Notes under the pieces: generated by a model | The model's input: the letters and a program-made list of their open reading frames with translations, nothing else | What the model was told of the DNA's origin: nothing | Database searches by the model: none | In this document: positions 60,710 to 64,000 of the stretch, one piece after another | How the letters are laid out: each line of letters opens with the position of its first letter | Numbering within the stretch: the first letter of the stretch is position 1 | NCBI RefSeq assembly: GCF_040549045.1 | Contig: NZ_JBEWTB010000002.1 | Coordinates: 3,241,001 to 3,305,000 of the forward strand | Origin: Endozoicomonas sp. NE40 | GTDB lineage: Bacteria > Pseudomonadota > Gammaproteobacteria > Pseudomonadales > Endozoicomonadaceae | Direction of reading: 5' to 3' | Length of the DNA stretch: 64,000 bases | Made by a program: the position numbers and the translations under genes

Positions 60710-62827
60710 TTACAGGTGTTTAACGCGGCGTACCACTTCTTCCTGTTTGCCTTTAATGAATGGACGACTGTTAGGCTGCCCCAGGTAACCACAGACACGA
60801 CGGGTTACAGACATTTTTTCGGAGTCGCGGTTTTTGCATTGCGGACATTCGAAACCACGGCTGGTGGCGTTGAACTCACCTTCGTAACCACAGCTATAGC
60901 AGGTATCGATGGGTGTGTTGGTGCCATAGTATGGAACCTTGTCGTAGGTGTAGTCCCAGACGTTTTCCAGGGCCTTGATGTTGTTCAGCATGTTAGGGAA
61001 TTCACCATAGCAGATGAAACCACCACTGGCATGCATCGGGTAATCCATCTCGAAGTCGACCTTGTCGTAAGGTGTGACTTTCTTTTCAACATCCAGATGG
61101 AAAGAGTTGGTGTAGTAACCTTTGTCGGTCACACCTTCAATAACACCGTACTCTTTCTGGTCCAGTCGGCAGAAACGGTCGCACAGACTTTCACTGGGAG
61201 TGGAGTAAAGGCTGAATCCGTAGCCGGTTTCTGCTTTCCATTCGTTTACACGACCACGCATGTATTCAATCAGCGACAGGGCTTTCTGGCGCAGTTCTTC
61301 ACTGTCGTAGATATGTCCGTCGTCATACAAGGCGTTAATGGTTTCGTGAATACCAATGTAACCCAGGGAGATGGAAGCTCGGCCATGCTTGAAGATTTCG
61401 CTGATTTTGTCTTCAGGCTTCAGGCGAACACCGCAGGCACCTTCAACATAAAGAATAGGAGCCACCTTTGCCTGAACATTATCCAGACGTTTGATGCGTG
61501 TCATCAGGGCGGCTTTTGCCAGCTCCATACGCTCATCAAGACGCTTATAGAAGTCGCTTTCACTCTCGCTTTCTATAGCGATACGAGGCAGGTTCAGGGA
61601 GACAACACCCAGGTTGTTACGGCCGTCGTGTACCAGCTGACCATTTTCTTCATAGGTACTCAGGAATGAACGACAACCCATGGGGGTTTTAAAACTGCCG
61701 GTTACTTCAATCAGCTTGTCGTAGTTCAGGATATCCGGGTACATACGCTTGCTGGAACATTCAAGAGCCAGTTGTTTGATATCGTAGTTTGGGTCGTCCT
61801 TGCTGAAATTGACCCCCTTACGAATAGCGAACACCAGCTTAGGGAAGACAGGTGTCTTATTGTTACGGCCCAGTCCGCGAATACGGTTCTTCAGAATCGA
61901 CTTCTGTACCAGTCGCTCTTCCCAGCTGGTTCCCAGGCCAAAGCCAAAGGTGACAAACGGTGTCTGGCCGTTGGCGGTGTGCAGAGTGTTTACTTCGTAT
62001 TCCAGTGCCTGATAGGCGTCGTAACAGTCTTTCTCGGTACGTTCCATGGCGTATTCACGGGCTTTGGCTTCATCGCCAATCCAGCGAATACCTTCTTTCA
62101 GGTGTTTTTCAAACGTTTTCGTGACGTAAGGTGCATGAATCCGGTCGATTTCATTGATGCTGGTACCGCCATAAATATGGCTGGATACCTGGGCAATGAT
62201 CTGAGCGGTGATCGCAGTGGCGGTGGTGATGGATCTTGGGGTCTCAATTTCCGCATTACCCATGCGGAACCCCTTGGTCATCATGCCTTCAATGTCGATC
62301 AGCATGCAGTTGAACATAGGGAAGAAAGGCGCATAGTCCAGATCGTGGTAATGAATTTCACCGCGTTCATGAGCCGCTGAAATTTCTTTTGGCAGAATGT
62401 GCTGCTTTGCGTAGTGTTTGGCTACAACGCCTGCCAGCAGGTCACGCTGGGTTGGGATAATCTTGCTATCCTTGTTCGCGTTTTCATTCAGCAGTTCATC
62501 GTTATCCTGATTAATAATGCTCAGAATATCTTTGCTCAGGGCGTTGCGTGATTCGCGGGCAATATCACGGGCATGACGATACTCGATGTATTTGCGGGCA
62601 GCATCATGGTAAGGACTGCTCATCAGCAGGTCTTCTACCTGGTCCTGGATATCATAGATATCGACCTGTTCCTGACCTTCACAGGTGCTGGCTACTTTAG
62701 ACGCTACAAATCGGGAAAAAGTGTCGTCTTTAACATGAGCATCATTCAACGCGCGTACGACAGCTTTGAATATACGTTCTGCGTCGAATGGTTGGCGTGA
62801 GCCATCGCGTTTGATGATCTCGGTCAT
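60710..62827 (-). CDS. nrdD: Anaerobic ribonucleoside-triphosphate reductase
   Basis: NrdD reduces ribonucleoside triphosphates to deoxy forms under anoxia, with a glycyl radical and formate as reductant. The 705-residue protein has the N-terminal ATP-cone (residues 1-90, IIKRDGSRQPFDAERIF), the barrel with active-site cysteines, a four-cysteine zinc site (CYSCGYEGEF...FECPQC) and the glycyl loop RRVCGYLG, with the radical glycine near residue 680. The C-terminal GKQEEVVRRVKHL is almost the same as in E. coli. ATG 62827. It is the first gene of nrdDG, with an NrdR-type box 73-88 bases upstream. Confidence 0.96.
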   Translation of the reverse strand: MTEIIKRDGSRQPFDAERIFKAVVRALNDAHVKDDTFSRFVASKVASTCEGQEQVDIYDIQDQVEDLLMSSPYHDAARKYIEYRHARDIARESRNALSKDILSIINQDNDELLNENANKDSKIIPTQRDLLAGVVAKHYAKQHILPKEISAAHERGEIHYHDLDYAPFFPMFNCMLIDIEGMMTKGFRMGNAEIETPRSITTATAITAQIIAQVSSHIYGGTSINEIDRIHAPYVTKTFEKHLKEGIRWIGDEAKAREYAMERTEKDCYDAYQALEYEVNTLHTANGQTPFVTFGFGLGTSWEERLVQKSILKNRIRGLGRNNKTPVFPKLVFAIRKGVNFSKDDPNYDIKQLALECSSKRMYPDILNYDKLIEVTGSFKTPMGCRSFLSTYEENGQLVHDGRNNLGVVSLNLPRIAIESESESDFYKRLDERMELAKAALMTRIKRLDNVQAKVAPILYVEGACGVRLKPEDKISEIFKHGRASISLGYIGIHETINALYDDGHIYDSEELRQKALSLIEYMRGRVNEWKAETGYGFSLYSTPSESLCDRFCRLDQKEYGVIEGVTDKGYYTNSFHLDVEKKVTPYDKVDFEMDYPMHASGGFICYGEFPNMLNNIKALENVWDYTYDKVPYYGTNTPIDTCYSCGYEGEFNATSRGFECPQCKNRDSEKMSVTRRVCGYLGQPNSRPFIKGKQEEVVRRVKHL

Positions 62828-62899
62828 TGAGAACTTCTCCGGAATATCAGGTTGAGATGATGAAGGGAATCATCTGGTTGTGGTGTGTGGGTTGTGGAG

Positions 62900-62915
62900 G
62901 CACAAGATGTTGTGT
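62900..62915. promoter_or_regulatory. NrdR box upstream of nrdD
   Basis: GCACAAGATGTTGTGT matches the 16-base palindrome ACACWATATATWGTGT at 13 positions by eye. NrdR represses ribonucleotide reductase operons and usually uses two such boxes about three helical turns apart; only one is clear here. Confidence 0.5.
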
Positions 62916-63071
62916 TTTCCGTCCGCTTATTATCCGGAAAGATAATCAATCTTCAATATTGACAAGTAGAAAAAGCGTAGAAATTTTTTTCTGTGGCTAA
63001 AAAAGTCAGTGTCCACTATTCCCAGAGTTTCGGTCAGCATTGGGCTGATTTGGAAGTGACGAATATTACTT

Positions 63072-63914
63072 TTATTGGGAAGCATAGGATGCGGGTGGTT
63101 CTGGACAAATGACTTCATTACAGTGTTGTCTGTGTCGAAAATTAAGCTGAAAAAAATGATTGTCTGTCGTAAATATCCTGGCCTGGTGACGGCCTGCTGC
63201 GATTTCCATACTTAACGTAGCCTCACAGGCTGTGAGGGAAGGGGCATTGGGTGCAGATGGCGGGGCGTTAGCTACAGCAGGTGACTCTGTACTAGAGGTA
63301 TCAGTACCTGCCTGACCGAAAGTTATCTCGCTGGTTTCAGTATTCGTGGATATATCACCGTCGTACCCGGATGTTGATATAGGATTTGTTGGTGACAACC
63401 CACTGGGTACAACCTGAGGTGAACTGGCGGCATTGAACTGGTCAAAAAGGTTGCGTCTGGGTGTGTGCTGCAAGTTCTGTTCATCGCTCCCGGTTCTACT
63501 GGTGCTGGAACTACTTTCTGTTGATAAAGGAGATTCACGGGATAAGGAGGACTCAAAGCTTGCACAAGATGTAGAGGACTCAGAGCTTGAAGGAGTAAGC
63601 AGGTTTATAGGGGTATTATTGTGTGTAACGGGCGGGCCAGTGTGATGTTGCGTGTAAATGTAGTAAGTACTCGCTCTAAGATATCGCTCTAAAAACAATT
63701 GCAGGTTTTTTTCTTCTGGTGGCTTTGTCCAGTCTATTTGGCCAAATTTATCGACAGTCACAAGATACTCTTCTCCTGAGTTGCCGTTAATAGTCACAAC
63801 CCATTTTTCTGCCGCAGCGAAAGGTGCCGAAGCTAAAAGATATAACAGTAATATTGATGCTTTCAGGTTCGTAAAGGCGATCTTTGAGAGAGTAACGTAG
63901 CGACTGTTGTTCAT
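63072..63914 (-). CDS. Secreted orphan with Ser/Thr-rich linker, 280 aa
   Basis: Unrecognised. The signal peptide (ASILLLYLLASAPFAAA) is preceded by about 18 residues. The first 60 mature residues look folded (WVVTINGNSGEEYLVTVDKF). Residues 105-230 are a Ser/Thr/Pro-rich, low-complexity linker (for example SSSESSTSCASFESSLSRES). The last 45 residues hold three cysteines (LTACEATLS, HCNEVICPEP) and look folded again. Such linkers are usual in surface or secreted proteins and may be glycosylated. It lies beyond nrdD on the same strand, with about 240 bases between. A palindrome is seen just upstream of the start. Confidence 0.6.
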   Translation of the reverse strand: MNNSRYVTLSKIAFTNLKASILLLYLLASAPFAAAEKWVVTINGNSGEEYLVTVDKFGQIDWTKPPEEKNLQLFLERYLRASTYYIYTQHHTGPPVTHNNTPINLLTPSSSESSTSCASFESSLSRESPLSTESSSSTSRTGSDEQNLQHTPRRNLFDQFNAASSPQVVPSGLSPTNPISTSGYDGDISTNTETSEITFGQAGTDTSSTESPAVANAPPSAPNAPSLTACEATLSMEIAAGRHQARIFTTDNHFFQLNFRHRQHCNEVICPEPPASYASQ

Positions 63915-63919
63915 AAGCC

Positions 63920-63937
63920 TTCCAATATCGATTGGAA
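63920..63937. promoter_or_regulatory. Palindrome before the Ser/Thr-rich orphan
   Basis: TTCCAAT-ATCG-ATTGGAA is a 7-bp inverted repeat six bases before the start codon. It could be an operator or a leader hairpin that covers the ribosome site. Confidence 0.4.
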
Positions 63938-64000
63938 TTGTGAATGAGTGGCAAATAAAAGATTTCGAAATAATAGGTGTAAACTCTTGTTCATGTATTT

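Noticed and set aside
62828..63071. FNR-type box upstream of nrdD
   Set aside because: TTGAT and ATCAA half-sites occur near 62940-62960 but not with the required 4-base spacing and orientation.
1..64000. tRNA or rRNA genes
   Set aside because: No cloverleaf with a TTCGA-type T loop and CCA end, and no rRNA-like stretch, was noticed on either strand.

Overview
The window looks like chromosomal DNA of a marine, animal-associated gammaproteobacterium. The conserved genes (gpmI, secB, grxC, uvrA/yajR-type MFS/ssb, rep, glk, syd, ahpCF, nrdDG) have the sequence and local order seen in Oceanospirillales/Pseudomonas relatives. They are interleaved with many secreted orphan proteins and with proteins of eukaryote-directed type: a RING finger, a YopT-type cysteine protease and a possible CNF1-type deamidase. 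That mix is typical of Endozoicomonas-like symbionts. The genus is an inference from memory of gene content, not from a search.

Layout. 1-5.4 kb: an EF-G-like GTPase running off the left edge, RNase Z and two secreted orphans. 5.4-9.0 kb: fklB, a GNAT-like orphan between structured DNA (including a group II intron 3'-end-like remnant), a YfaZ-like barrel and a secreted RING-finger protein. 9.0-12.8 kb: housekeeping block gpmI, a rhodanese-like protein, grxC, secB, trmL. 12.9-16 kb: a secreted beta-helix-like protein with an intact IS4-type element inserted about 30 bp upstream of its start codon, flanked by a perfect 9-bp target duplication. 16-27.3 kb: amino-acid permease, TrmO-like protein, AraC and SgrR-type regulators, VOC protein, Kef-type antiporter, a KamA-family radical SAM enzyme, bactofilin and a CPA1 antiporter. 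27.3-33.6 kb: uvrA, a secreted orphan, a YajR-type MFS protein, ssb. 33.7-45.3 kb: a secreted orphan, a cystine symporter, an internally deleted CoA-disulfide-reductase pseudogene, a LysR regulator, 5-formyl-THF cyclo-ligase, an isochorismatase-like protein, rep helicase, an orphan, a periplasmic peroxiredoxin without its resolving cysteine, NhaC. 45.3-47.6 kb: AT-rich accessory pocket with the CNF1-like candidate, a twice-frameshifted pseudogene, an integron attC-like site and an orphan. 47.6-57.8 kb: glk, a FadL-type porin, a DAACS symporter, syd, a 945-aa duplicated surface protein, ahpCF with an OxyR-like site. 57.8-64 kb: the YopT-like protease, a YugP-type metallopeptidase, small orphans, anaerobic ribonucleotide reductase nrdDG with an NrdR-like box, and a Ser/Thr-rich secreted orphan.

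Taken together the conserved genes cover ion and amino-acid transport, peroxide defence, DNA repair, protein export and anaerobic dNTP synthesis. The accessory genes are mostly single, low-GC, signal-peptide-bearing orphans placed between operons, often with strong inverted repeats at their ends. The most notable content is the scattered set of candidate host-interaction proteins; no secretion-system genes lie in the window, so their delivery route is unknown.
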